NCBI GenBank assembly: GCA_900110975.1
Contig: FOFK01000010.1
Span: 1 to 64,000 of the forward strand
DNA: 64,000 nt
Origin: Lachnospiraceae bacterium RM5
GTDB lineage: Bacteria > Bacillota > Clostridia > Lachnospirales > Lachnospiraceae
Direction of reading: 5' to 3'
This document shows positions 43,481-51,969 of the stretch, piece by piece. Position 1 is the stretch's first letter. Each line of letters opens with the position of its first letter. The notes under the pieces are model-generated. The model saw only the letters and a list, made by a program, of their open reading frames with translations. It had not been told where the DNA came from and ran no database searches. The translations under genes were made by a program, and so were the position numbers.

Positions 43481-44005
43481 CTATGAATCAAAAAATTGTC
43501 TGCCATCATCTGTGACTAAGCGTTCTGTTTTTGGATATTCAAAAATACTATCATTTTCAGAATTATCTTCAAGATATTTTACAAATTCATCAGCATACCA
43601 CTTTGCCATCAAAAGATTATGCATAAGATAATTTCCACAATTTTCAGGTGCAGTTCCAGGAACTTCTACTGTGTCATCCACTGATTTAAAAGCATTTAAT
43701 ACTAATTCAAAAATCTCTTTTGAACTTCTTTCTTTCTTAAGAATTAGATAAAATCCAGTAAGACATCCCATCGGTCCCCAATAAATAACATCATCTTTCC
43801 ATTTGGGATCATTTCTAAGATATGTAGCAATTATGTGTTCAAGTGAATGCATTGCTGCAACATCTATCGCCGGTTCCCTATTTGGTCTTTTCATTCTGAT
43901 GTCATATGTTGTAACACTTTCTCCATTAACATTATCAACACGACTAACAAAAATTCCTGGTACAATAAGTGTATGATCTACCGAAAAGCTCTTTATTAAT
44001 TCCAT
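43481..44005 (-). CDS. luxS: S-ribosylhomocysteine lyase (autoinducer-2 synthase)
   Basis: LuxS splits S-ribosylhomocysteine into homocysteine and DPD, the precursor of autoinducer-2. From the ATG at 44005 it has 174 aa, slightly longer than the usual 155-160. The metal site HSLEH (His53, Glu56, His57) is intact, a further Cys ligand lies in ENCGNY, and the catalytic Cys is in GPMGCLTGFY. GGAG precedes this ATG, and the upstream in-frame TTG at 44017 is not favoured. No pfs gene is adjacent. Confidence 0.97.
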   Translation of the reverse strand: MELIKSFSVDHTLIVPGIFVSRVDNVNGESVTTYDIRMKRPNREPAIDVAAMHSLEHIIATYLRNDPKWKDDVIYWGPMGCLTGFYLILKKERSSKEIFELVLNAFKSVDDTVEVPGTAPENCGNYLMHNLLMAKWYADEFVKYLEDNSENDSIFEYPKTERLVTDDGRQFFDS

Positions 44006-44159
44006 TTTTATCTCCAATCTTTTTTATCTTTTTTATCTTTTTTATCTTTTATAACTCATTATTATAAATGTCTATATTTTATTTTTATATATTTCTATAA
44101 TTATATTATAAAAAAATAATAATCCATAAAGAAATATAATATATTATTTGATCACCTGC

Positions 44160-44206
44160 AAAAAAATATATGGTATATTCATTCACCTGTAAAATATACC
44201 ATATAT
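44160..44206 (-). terminator. Terminator after the PAS-GGDEF-EAL gene
   Basis: Fourteen bases (44166-44179) pair perfectly with 44193-44206. On the minus strand a run of T follows (44160-44166). It lies about 65 bases after the stop of the EAL gene. Confidence 0.8.
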
Positions 44207-44272
44207 ACATATATTTGTAAAAGAATAAACTTACATTTTATTTAAAATGAGCGTTGCGTTTGCGATTTTCCA

Positions 44273-46429
44273 TTATTCAATACTTAGCACAGCAATTGCA
44301 ATTGCTATGTTTCCGGTTACAGGATTTATGCCTACCCTACGAATAAATGTATGAACTATCGAGCCATCCGGCATCTTCTCATTAAAGAAGGTATGATTTC
44401 CTGATTCACAGCATTCTTTAATAACTGAAGCAATTCTTTTTTTACCATCTGATTCAGCATCCTCAAGAAATGTTTCTCCTTTAAGAATATCTATATCAAA
44501 ATATTCTTTTATAAAATCCTGGTAAGAACGATTAGTTCTTAAATATCTTGCTTTATCACCTGTTATTTCTATAACTGCAACCGGAATCATATTAAATATA
44601 TGATTTAACTCTTCTTCATCACTGGCAATTACCTTTAAATCATATAAATTCAATCTTGCAATATTTTCATAATATTCTGATTCATCAGGATTTTCGCTTT
44701 CTATAAGCGTTTTAGTTCTAAACATATCAAGTATTGCATCAAATGCTATAGGTTTACAGAAGAAATATCCCTGCAATTTTGAACAGCCAATTTCTCTTAA
44801 AAATTCAACTTGTTCCTTTGTCTCAACTCCTTCACACACTGTATCAAAACCAAGAGAAGTAGCCATCCTCATAAGTTCACTCAGTAAAACCCTGACGTTA
44901 TCACCTTCATTAAATTTTCTCATGAAACTCATATCAAATTTAATAAGATCAAATTTAACACTTTGTAAAACACTAAGAGATGAATATCCACTTCCAAAAT
45001 CATCCATCCATACAGGAAATCCAAGTTTTCTGAATTTATCTATCTGACCTTTTATATATTCAAAATCCCTTACAAATACACTTTCTGTTATTTCTATGGA
45101 TATTCTGTCATGGCTAATACCAGCATCATCAACTCTTCTTCTGATTTCCTCAACCATATCACAGGCATCAAAATCAGATCTTGATAAATTGATAGAATGT
45201 GCAACTGATTTAAATCCCTTATCTTCCTGGATTTTTATCATTTCCACAACTCTGTCAACCATATATAAATCAAGTTTATATATAAGTCCTGCATCCTCGA
45301 GTGCCGGAATGAAACTTGCCGGTGATAAAAATCCTTTTTCAGGGTCTATCCATCTTGCTAAGGCTTCTACATCACAGACTCTTTCATTTACATTTCTGAC
45401 AATAGGCTGTAAATATACCTGAATCCATCTTTCACTAAGTGCTTTATCAAAATTATCTATGATATACTGCTTATTATCTGCATCATCACTAAGGGACTGA
45501 CTATAATAATTTATAATAGTTTCATATTTACCCCTTAATGCTTCACACGCAAGCTTTGCCCTGTCACATGCAACACTTTCATGAACAGCCTCATCTCTTC
45601 CAACATATATACCAACATGAATATGTAATGTTTTTCCGCCATTTTTCTCTTGATGCTCCAAAAAAACCTTCTTAAGTTTTTCTTCTACTCCATCTAACTC
45701 AGCAACAACACAAAAATGGTCAGCACTTATTCTGCAACAATTTTCATTTCCAAATATATCTGCCAGAACCTTTGCAAATGTTTGTAATAATATATCTCCT
45801 TCTTCAAAACCATATTTTCTATTAAAAAATTTCATACCTGTAAAGTCCATATAAATCATACAATACTTTACACCTTTTTTCAGTGCCGCTTTTTTACTTG
45901 ATTCTGCCAGTTCAAAAAAGTATGACATATTTGGTAGTCCTGTTAAATAATCATATTTACTGTATTGAACCAGACTATTCTCATGAAGTGCATTACTCAA
46001 AGAATCATTTAATTTTATTTTATTTTCAAAACTACTCTCTTCATAACTTCCTTCATCCAGATACCAGACCTGTGCAAGTCGAACGCCATCATCTGTATAA
46101 ATATGTTTTCCAAATGCATGAATAATTTTATATCCAGATTTTCCAATTACCTTTGTACGGTAAATAACTTCATATACCCCATCATTTACTGCAAAACCAT
46201 ATGCTACATCTGCTATTCTGCTTGCATCATCAGGGTGAACATTTTTGTACATATCATTATCCATGTCATAATACGCCTTTTCACGATCTTCATAACCAAA
46301 AAGCTTTAAAAAGCCATCAGAAAGAACAAGAGTAACTACTCTTTTATCAACGAACTGATAAACAGCAAAGGGTACCGTTAAATGTTCATATAATTTTTTT
46401 GTATTATCATCAATAATATATTTTTGCAT
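44273..46429 (-). CDS. PAS-GGDEF(degenerate)-EAL-PAS cyclic-di-GMP phosphodiesterase
   Basis: A cytoplasmic protein of about 718 aa. The domains are PAS (about 15-135), a GGDEF fold whose signature is SADHF and so cannot make cyclic-di-GMP, an intact EAL domain (about 315-570) and a C-terminal PAS-like domain (about 600-715). EAL residues visible are LQPIV, VEALARW, NLSRSDF, IEITES, DDFGSGYSS, KFDMSF, CEGVET and QGYFFCKP. The ATG at 46429 has better ribosome-site spacing than 46438. It lies downstream of an intact diguanylate cyclase gene, so one transcript may encode opposing activities. Confidence 0.93.
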   Translation of the reverse strand: MQKYIIDDNTKKLYEHLTVPFAVYQFVDKRVVTLVLSDGFLKLFGYEDREKAYYDMDNDMYKNVHPDDASRIADVAYGFAVNDGVYEVIYRTKVIGKSGYKIIHAFGKHIYTDDGVRLAQVWYLDEGSYEESSFENKIKLNDSLSNALHENSLVQYSKYDYLTGLPNMSYFFELAESSKKAALKKGVKYCMIYMDFTGMKFFNRKYGFEEGDILLQTFAKVLADIFGNENCCRISADHFCVVAELDGVEEKLKKVFLEHQEKNGGKTLHIHVGIYVGRDEAVHESVACDRAKLACEALRGKYETIINYYSQSLSDDADNKQYIIDNFDKALSERWIQVYLQPIVRNVNERVCDVEALARWIDPEKGFLSPASFIPALEDAGLIYKLDLYMVDRVVEMIKIQEDKGFKSVAHSINLSRSDFDACDMVEEIRRRVDDAGISHDRISIEITESVFVRDFEYIKGQIDKFRKLGFPVWMDDFGSGYSSLSVLQSVKFDLIKFDMSFMRKFNEGDNVRVLLSELMRMATSLGFDTVCEGVETKEQVEFLREIGCSKLQGYFFCKPIAFDAILDMFRTKTLIESENPDESEYYENIARLNLYDLKVIASDEEELNHIFNMIPVAVIEITGDKARYLRTNRSYQDFIKEYFDIDILKGETFLEDAESDGKKRIASVIKECCESGNHTFFNEKMPDGSIVHTFIRRVGINPVTGNIAIAIAVLSIE

Positions 46430-46511
46430 CGAACCCATATCCTTTCTCTTCCAATATAGTCTTATTAATACAGGCCTGTTAAAATGGTCTTATTAATGTA
46501 AGTCTTTTAAA

Positions 46512-48701
46512 TTATCTAACCTTCCCACTTGCTTTCCTTTTTCTTTTATTCTCATACATTAATTCATCTGCTCTTTTAACTGTATCATCAATCACGCGAT
46601 CTGCTTTCGAATCAAAAACAGCCATACCAACAGACGTATTAACATGTTCCCATTCATTTTCGATTTTTTCGTTTATTACCATACTTTCTTCTTCAAATTT
46701 TCTTACAAGTTCTTCTCTGTTCTTATAATCATCATTTTGAAGAATAGATATAAATTCATCCCCACCAATTCTGAAAACAGGACTGTTTCTAAACACCTGG
46801 CATATTAATCTGACAGCAGCTTTTAAATATTCATCGCCTCTTTCATGACCATATTTATCATTTATAACTTTTAGATTGTCACAATCAAACATGCATATGG
46901 CAAATTCCGTAACTTCCTTACTATCTAAACGATCCTGAAGCATTCCAACATAATCATTATATCCACCCTTGTTACGCACAGAAGTTAATGCATCAACATA
47001 AACACGCCTGCTAAGATCATCTGCAATACGACGATTTTCTTTTGCCTTTTTCTCTGCCTTAATTATTCTTCTCTGTCCGATTATAAGCGATAACATAGCG
47101 ACAATTAATGCACATATACCAATAACAATAATAATATTTTCTTTTATTAAATCAATTAACGTAATCTTTCCTTCTTCATAGAAATAACTTGTAAGTGTGT
47201 TATTTATATATGAATCAGGAATAATATTAGTAGCTTTTGCAATAATAGAATAAAGAACGCTATCGTCTTCTCTTACTGCAAAACAAAAAGGAATATCTTT
47301 ACCTGTATCAAGAGGATTTAATTTATACTTATCACAAAGTCTCCTGATTTCATTATAACGATAACTGCTTATAAAATAACAATCCACTTTATTATCTTTT
47401 ACTGCTTTTATACACTCATTAGTATTACTATAATGCCTTACTTTCCAACCAGGACGTATTTCATTAACAAGAGATTCATAATTTATATCACCTGATACAA
47501 CAGCAACACTTCCTTCTTCTTTATTAAACACATCCTTATTCTTGGATGTTTTTACAACCATGTAAAGAGTTGCCCTTGCAAGTGAAGGAGTCAGACAAAC
47601 TTTCCTTATTTCCCCATCGTAAACACTGAAATTTGCAGGAAATACACAGTCTATCTCTCCACTTTTTAATGCATCAAGTGCCACTTCAATATTTTCATAT
47701 GGATAAGTTTTAAAATTTAATTCTCCATTAGAAAAACATGTGGTAGCTTTTTTTAGATAATCACTTAGTACGCCTGTAAGCTTACCACTTTCATCATCCT
47801 TATCACAATATGCAAGATAATTATCAATATATCCAACTTTTATTTCACCATGATTTTCAATCCATTGTATTTCTTCATCACTTAAATATAAATTTGCCCC
47901 CAAATTCTGATTATATTTTACAAATAATTCCTGATCATAAAAACGGTTTTCATCCCGAATTTTACTAAGGGCATTATCAAGTTCTGCAAGCAAATCAGGT
48001 CTTTGCTTATTAACAGCAAAATAAAAATCGGATGAACCAATCTTTACAACAGGATAAATATCATCTCCACTTAAATAACTGTCGAGGGTAATATAACCAT
48101 CTAATTCACCATTTAAAAGCATTTCTACCGATTCATTCTCACTTGTTGTAACTTCAACTATTTCAGGTGTAATATTATATAATTCTGCCCATTCTTTTAA
48201 CATCTCAACCTGAATACTATTTTTATTTACCCCAATTTTCTTGCCATTAAAATAAGAAACATTATCATTATAATCATCTAAATTATCGGTTGGAATATAT
48301 AAATGATACTCTTCTATTCCAATTGAATAAGAAGAATACAACATCTTTTCTGCACGTTCCTCAGTATAAGAAACGCCCCCTAACATATCAATCTCACCAT
48401 TTTCAAGCATTTCAAGGAGTTCTGTCCAACTGCCCTCTACATACTCATATTTCCATCCAATATATCCTGCTATTTTCCGCTCATATTCATAACAATATCC
48501 TATTCTTCTTCCTGAAGCATCAATTGTATTATATGAAGAATCAAACCAGCCTACACGCACAACCTTTTCATCATCTTTCTTTTCTGTTTTTTCTCCATAA
48601 ACTTGAAATGAATTAGATGTAAACAGCATAATAAAACAAATTAATAAAATAAATATTTTTCTTAAATTTATATCCCTGATATATTTTTTTTCTTTTCTCA
48701 T
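46512..48701 (-). CDS. Diguanylate cyclase with two solute-binding sensor domains
   Basis: The 729-aa protein has a signal/anchor helix (about 14-35). Two family-3 solute-binding domains outside the membrane (about 45-270 and 285-510) suggest amino-acid or similar ligands. A membrane helix (about 525-548) and an intact GGDEF domain (FRIGGDEFISIL) complete it. The usual RxxD inhibitory site before GGDEF reads RNSP, so feedback inhibition is probably absent. It is followed by the EAL gene after 82 bases with no clear terminator. Confidence 0.94.
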   Translation of the reverse strand: MRKEKKYIRDINLRKIFILLICFIMLFTSNSFQVYGEKTEKKDDEKVVRVGWFDSSYNTIDASGRRIGYCYEYERKIAGYIGWKYEYVEGSWTELLEMLENGEIDMLGGVSYTEERAEKMLYSSYSIGIEEYHLYIPTDNLDDYNDNVSYFNGKKIGVNKNSIQVEMLKEWAELYNITPEIVEVTTSENESVEMLLNGELDGYITLDSYLSGDDIYPVVKIGSSDFYFAVNKQRPDLLAELDNALSKIRDENRFYDQELFVKYNQNLGANLYLSDEEIQWIENHGEIKVGYIDNYLAYCDKDDESGKLTGVLSDYLKKATTCFSNGELNFKTYPYENIEVALDALKSGEIDCVFPANFSVYDGEIRKVCLTPSLARATLYMVVKTSKNKDVFNKEEGSVAVVSGDINYESLVNEIRPGWKVRHYSNTNECIKAVKDNKVDCYFISSYRYNEIRRLCDKYKLNPLDTGKDIPFCFAVREDDSVLYSIIAKATNIIPDSYINNTLTSYFYEEGKITLIDLIKENIIIVIGICALIVAMLSLIIGQRRIIKAEKKAKENRRIADDLSRRVYVDALTSVRNKGGYNDYVGMLQDRLDSKEVTEFAICMFDCDNLKVINDKYGHERGDEYLKAAVRLICQVFRNSPVFRIGGDEFISILQNDDYKNREELVRKFEEESMVINEKIENEWEHVNTSVGMAVFDSKADRVIDDTVKRADELMYENKRKRKASGKVR

Positions 48702-48873
48702 ATTTCCCCCATAAATATTATTCCACGATCAATTCCTACAAATACTTTACCTATAAAAATATCTATAAAACACCTACAAAATATTAATATAATTATAACA
48801 TTTCCATGCTTTTTTTACCATTAAAAAATCTTTTTTTACTATTAAAATATCATTAATATTCTATTAAAAATTC

Positions 48874-48908
48874 AAAAAAAAATCACCTGCACTTTGCAGA
48901 TGATTTTT
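48874..48908 (-). terminator. Terminator after the XRE gene
   Basis: 48878-48891 pairs with 48895-48908 (one G-T pair) around a 3-base loop. On the minus strand a run of about nine T follows. It lies 4 bases after the regulator's stop. Confidence 0.85.
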
Positions 48909-48912
48909 AAAT

Positions 48913-49116
48913 TTATTCTTCTGTAAATTCAAATAGTTCTTCTACTGTCACATTAAAGACTTTAGCAATATCCATAGCAAGTTTCAATGATGGGTTGTAT
49001 TTTCCGTTCTCCAGATGCACAATCGTTTCTCTTCTTGCATTAACAAGACTGGCAAGTTCTGCCTGTTTCAGTCCGTTCTTTTCGCGATATTCTTTAATCT
49101 TTGTAACAAGAGCCAT
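48913..49116 (-). CDS. XRE-family regulator (Cro/CI helix-turn-helix)
   Basis: The 67-aa protein is essentially one helix-turn-helix domain (about 6-60): [21 protein letters not shown], quoted here in part as [10 protein letters not shown] and RRETIVHLE. It lacks an effector domain. Its ATG follows the stop of the membrane-protein gene directly, so translation is coupled. Such XRE/small-membrane-protein pairs are common in clostridia, where the membrane partner may control the regulator. A palindrome over the promoter is the likely operator. Confidence 0.92.
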   Translation of the reverse strand: MALVTKIKEYREKNGLKQAELASLVNARRETIVHLENGKYNPSLKLAMDIAKVFNVTVEELFEFTEE

Positions 49117-49527
49117 CTAAACTCCTTTCGTATCCATAACAGAAAACATAATAGTACGGATAATTGATAAAAATACAATTAAACCAACTAACATATAACC
49201 AATTACTTCTGTTGAAAATGAAACTCTAAGCATTGCACATAAAAATCCGATTACTGTAATAGCTACAAGGGAAATTCTGTAACATACAGAATCACATTTT
49301 CTTAAAATACCAACTGCTCTTTCATCAAATGATTCTTTTTTATATTTTCTTTCTCTTGCACCAAGCAATAAGAAAAATGTAAATGCAAATATTGCAAATC
49401 CTGATGTAATTACCTGATAATAATTATGCCAGTCATTTCTTGCCCAGCACCAGTAATATACTGCGATACATATTGCGATTACAATTCTTGCTCCTACTAA
49501 CTCTCTCAAAGTAACTTCTTTATTCAT
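49117..49527 (-). CDS. Small membrane protein paired with the XRE regulator
   Basis: The 136-aa protein has four hydrophobic helices (about 13-28, 38-58, 82-100 and 110-130). A conserved-looking KKESFDERAVGILRKCD segment sits on the cytoplasmic side, and such FDER segments are typical of small proteins partnered with XRE regulators. The ATG at 49527 is chosen because AGGAGG precedes it and because the longer frame begins inside the promoter. The stop abuts the XRE ATG. Its function is unknown. Confidence 0.85.
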   Translation of the reverse strand: MNKEVTLRELVGARIVIAICIAVYYWCWARNDWHNYYQVITSGFAIFAFTFFLLLGARERKYKKESFDERAVGILRKCDSVCYRISLVAITVIGFLCAMLRVSFSTEVIGYMLVGLIVFLSIIRTIMFSVMDTKGV

Positions 49528-49548
49528 TTTTATTCCTCCTATAAAAAT

Positions 49549-49608
49549 TGTGATATATTTGTAACTTTGTTGTGTTAGAAATATATCACATCGTTTTAAG
49601 GTTGTCAA
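49549..49608 (-). promoter_or_regulatory. Promoter and palindromic operator of the XRE pair
   Basis: On the minus strand TTGACA (49603-49608) and TATATT (49580-49585) are 17 bases apart. TGTGATATATTT (49549-49560) and its exact reverse complement (49579-49590) flank the start region, one arm covering the -10. This fits autoregulation. Confidence 0.78.
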
Positions 49609-49636
49609 TAAAAATGTTAAAAATAATTCACTTTTT

Positions 49637-50290
49637 TTAATCCCTTGATTCTATAACAAGTAAAGTTCCCTGTTCAATGGAAATTTTAGCTTTATCAGAA
49701 AGAATCTCATTACTTATTCCCCTCGATATTTTCTCAAAAGGACTTAAAAAATCATTCTCAAGTTCATACTTCATACCCTGGGTGTTTATACCTAAAACCT
49801 CTCCACCAAAAGGAATAAGTGAAACATATTTAAAGTCACTTTTTTTTATTTCTACTGTTTTTCTCTTATTGCCAAGGGCAAACACCCTGTTATTCTTATC
49901 AAAAATAACAGTATCAATTCCGGCATCCAATGTCTTTTTTAAAAGGCTGATATTTGCAAGCATATGATCAATCCGATTCCCAAATCCGCCAATTATATGT
50001 ATAGCAAAGCTTTCCCTTTCCATAGCAACATCTATTGCAATCTCTGTATCCGAATTATCTTTTTCAGGGTTAAACTTTATAATCTCTGCGATTCCTTCAT
50101 ACTTACCAAGCAGAGAAGAATCTACCGTATCAAAATCCCCTACTATTACATCCGGTTTGATTTTCAATTTAGACAGAGCTAAAAGGCCATTATCCACAGC
50201 AATTACAAGTGTAATATCATTTTCTTCATAATATCTCTTTGCAAATGAAATATCTATATCTCCACCGGTAACAATAAACGTATTATTCAT
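49637..50290 (-). CDS. thiN: Thiamine diphosphokinase
   Basis: ThiN transfers pyrophosphate from ATP to thiamine to make the cofactor. The 217-aa length is typical. GDFDT and KDNSDTEIA are the substrate and metal motifs in the catalytic half, GGFGNRIDHML follows, and a beta-sandwich forms the C-terminus. It ends the long rightward-origin block after rpe, the conserved Firmicutes order. The gap to rpe is 45 bases. Confidence 0.95.
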   Translation of the reverse strand: MNNTFIVTGGDIDISFAKRYYEENDITLVIAVDNGLLALSKLKIKPDVIVGDFDTVDSSLLGKYEGIAEIIKFNPEKDNSDTEIAIDVAMERESFAIHIIGGFGNRIDHMLANISLLKKTLDAGIDTVIFDKNNRVFALGNKRKTVEIKKSDFKYVSLIPFGGEVLGINTQGMKYELENDFLSPFEKISRGISNEILSDKAKISIEQGTLLVIESRD

Positions 50291-50335
50291 TCCCTCATTC
50301 CTTACCTTTATAAAAAATCAGCTTATTTATTAATT

Positions 50336-50989
50336 TTATTTATTCATTATACTAATAAAATCATCAACGTTCTTCTTTGTATCACCATTAAAAATAGCAG
50401 AACCTGCAACTATAACATTTGCACCTGCCTCTATTACAGTAGCTACATTATCTTTATTTATTCCACCGTCCACTTCAATATCGACACTTAAATTTCTCTC
50501 ATCTATAATCTTTTTTAATGTCTTAATTTTTTCTGTAATATTAGAGATATATTTTTGTCCGCCAAATCCCGGATTTACACTCATTATAAGAACCATATCC
50601 ACATATTCAAGAATATAATTCAATACGCTTAAATCTGTTGATGGATTAATTGCAACACCCGCCTTACATCCGCACTCTTTAATTTTTTCTATGGTTCTGT
50701 TTAAATGTGTGCAGGCCTCTGCATGAACGCAGATAAGGTCAGCACCTGCATCCTTAAATTCCTCAATATATCTTACCGGTTCATCAATCATAAGATGCAC
50801 ATCAAATACTTTATCAGAAATCTTTCTTAATGACTTAATTACAGGCATTCCAAAGCTGATACTTGGTACAAATAAACCATCCATAACATCAATATGTATA
50901 TACTCAGCTTTTTTTATATCTTCTAATTCCTCGCCTAATTTTGTGAAATCTGCTGATAAAATTGATGGTGCTAAAATATTTTTACTCAT
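50336..50989 (-). CDS. rpe: Ribulose-phosphate 3-epimerase
   Basis: Rpe interconverts ribulose 5-phosphate and xylulose 5-phosphate. The 217-aa TIM barrel has LAPSILSADF, a metal-binding HIDVMDG and HLMI pair, MSVNPGFGGQ and VDGGI with the phosphate site. It lies 17 bases after rsgA in the usual cluster position. Confidence 0.97.
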   Translation of the reverse strand: MSKNILAPSILSADFTKLGEELEDIKKAEYIHIDVMDGLFVPSISFGMPVIKSLRKISDKVFDVHLMIDEPVRYIEEFKDAGADLICVHAEACTHLNRTIEKIKECGCKAGVAINPSTDLSVLNYILEYVDMVLIMSVNPGFGGQKYISNITEKIKTLKKIIDERNLSVDIEVDGGINKDNVATVIEAGANVIVAGSAIFNGDTKKNVDDFISIMNK

Positions 50990-51006
50990 GATAAACTCCT
51001 GATTTT

Positions 51007-51879
51007 CTAATTTTTATTCTTTATCTCATCATATAATAAAAGATAATTAACATATCTTCCCTTACTGATAATGCCTTTATCTACAGCATTTTTTATAATG
51101 CAATCCGGCTCACTTACGTGATTGCATCCACTGAATCTGCATTTTCCATTAAAGAAAACAAATTCCCTGAAATAATTTTTTAATTCTTCTTTTTCAAAAT
51201 CATTTACATAGAGACTACTAAATCCCGGAGTATCAAATACAAAACTATAATCATTCAATGCAACTATCTCTACATGCGTTGTTGTATTTTTTCCTCTCTT
51301 AATCTTTTCACTTATCTCACCGGTTTTTAAATTAGCATTAGGGGAAATAAGATTGATAATAGAAGACTTACCTACTCCGGACGGACCTGCAAGAGCAGTT
51401 GTCTTTCCTGATAAAGTTTCTTCTATTTCTGAAATCCCCCTTCTGTCTTTGGCAGATGTGAAAATCACCTTGTATCCTGCTTTTCCATAAACATTCTTTA
51501 TCTCCATAATTCTGTCCTGGTTAACAAGATCTATTTTATTAAAGCATATTACAACATCAATTTCATTTCTTTCCATCATAACAAGAAATCTGTCAAGGAG
51601 GTTAAAATTAGGCATAGGATCAGCGATCGCAAATACAACCAAAGCCTGGGAAATATTTGCAACTAAAGGACGAATCAGTTCATTTTTTCTTTCAAAAATT
51701 TTTATGACATTACCTTTTTTCTTATCTTCATCGAGAACATCTATTTCAACATTATCGCCGACTATAGGTTTAATATCATCTTTTCTAAATTTTCCTTTTG
51801 CCTTACATTCATATACGGCATCATCTTCACAATGCACATAATAAAATCCTGCAATCGCCTTAATAATTTTTCCTTTCAT
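51007..51879 (-). CDS. rsgA: Ribosome small-subunit GTPase RsgA
   Basis: RsgA is a circularly permuted GTPase for late 30S assembly. The 290-aa protein has an OB fold (about 1-65), then G4 (FNKIDL) before G1 (GPSGVGKSSIIN) and G3 (DTPGFSS). A C-terminal zinc site has Cys-His ligands in CRFSGCNH and PDC. It is preceded by a 90-base gap after the PASTA kinase gene. Confidence 0.97.
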   Translation of the reverse strand: MKGKIIKAIAGFYYVHCEDDAVYECKAKGKFRKDDIKPIVGDNVEIDVLDEDKKKGNVIKIFERKNELIRPLVANISQALVVFAIADPMPNFNLLDRFLVMMERNEIDVVICFNKIDLVNQDRIMEIKNVYGKAGYKVIFTSAKDRRGISEIEETLSGKTTALAGPSGVGKSSIINLISPNANLKTGEISEKIKRGKNTTTHVEIVALNDYSFVFDTPGFSSLYVNDFEKEELKNYFREFVFFNGKCRFSGCNHVSEPDCIIKNAVDKGIISKGRYVNYLLLYDEIKNKN

Positions 51880-51969
51880 TTACACCTCATGAAATTCTAT
51901 ATTATTTAATCTGCTTATTATATAAGCATTATATTGATATTGTAATTTTTGCTTTATTATATACTTTTT

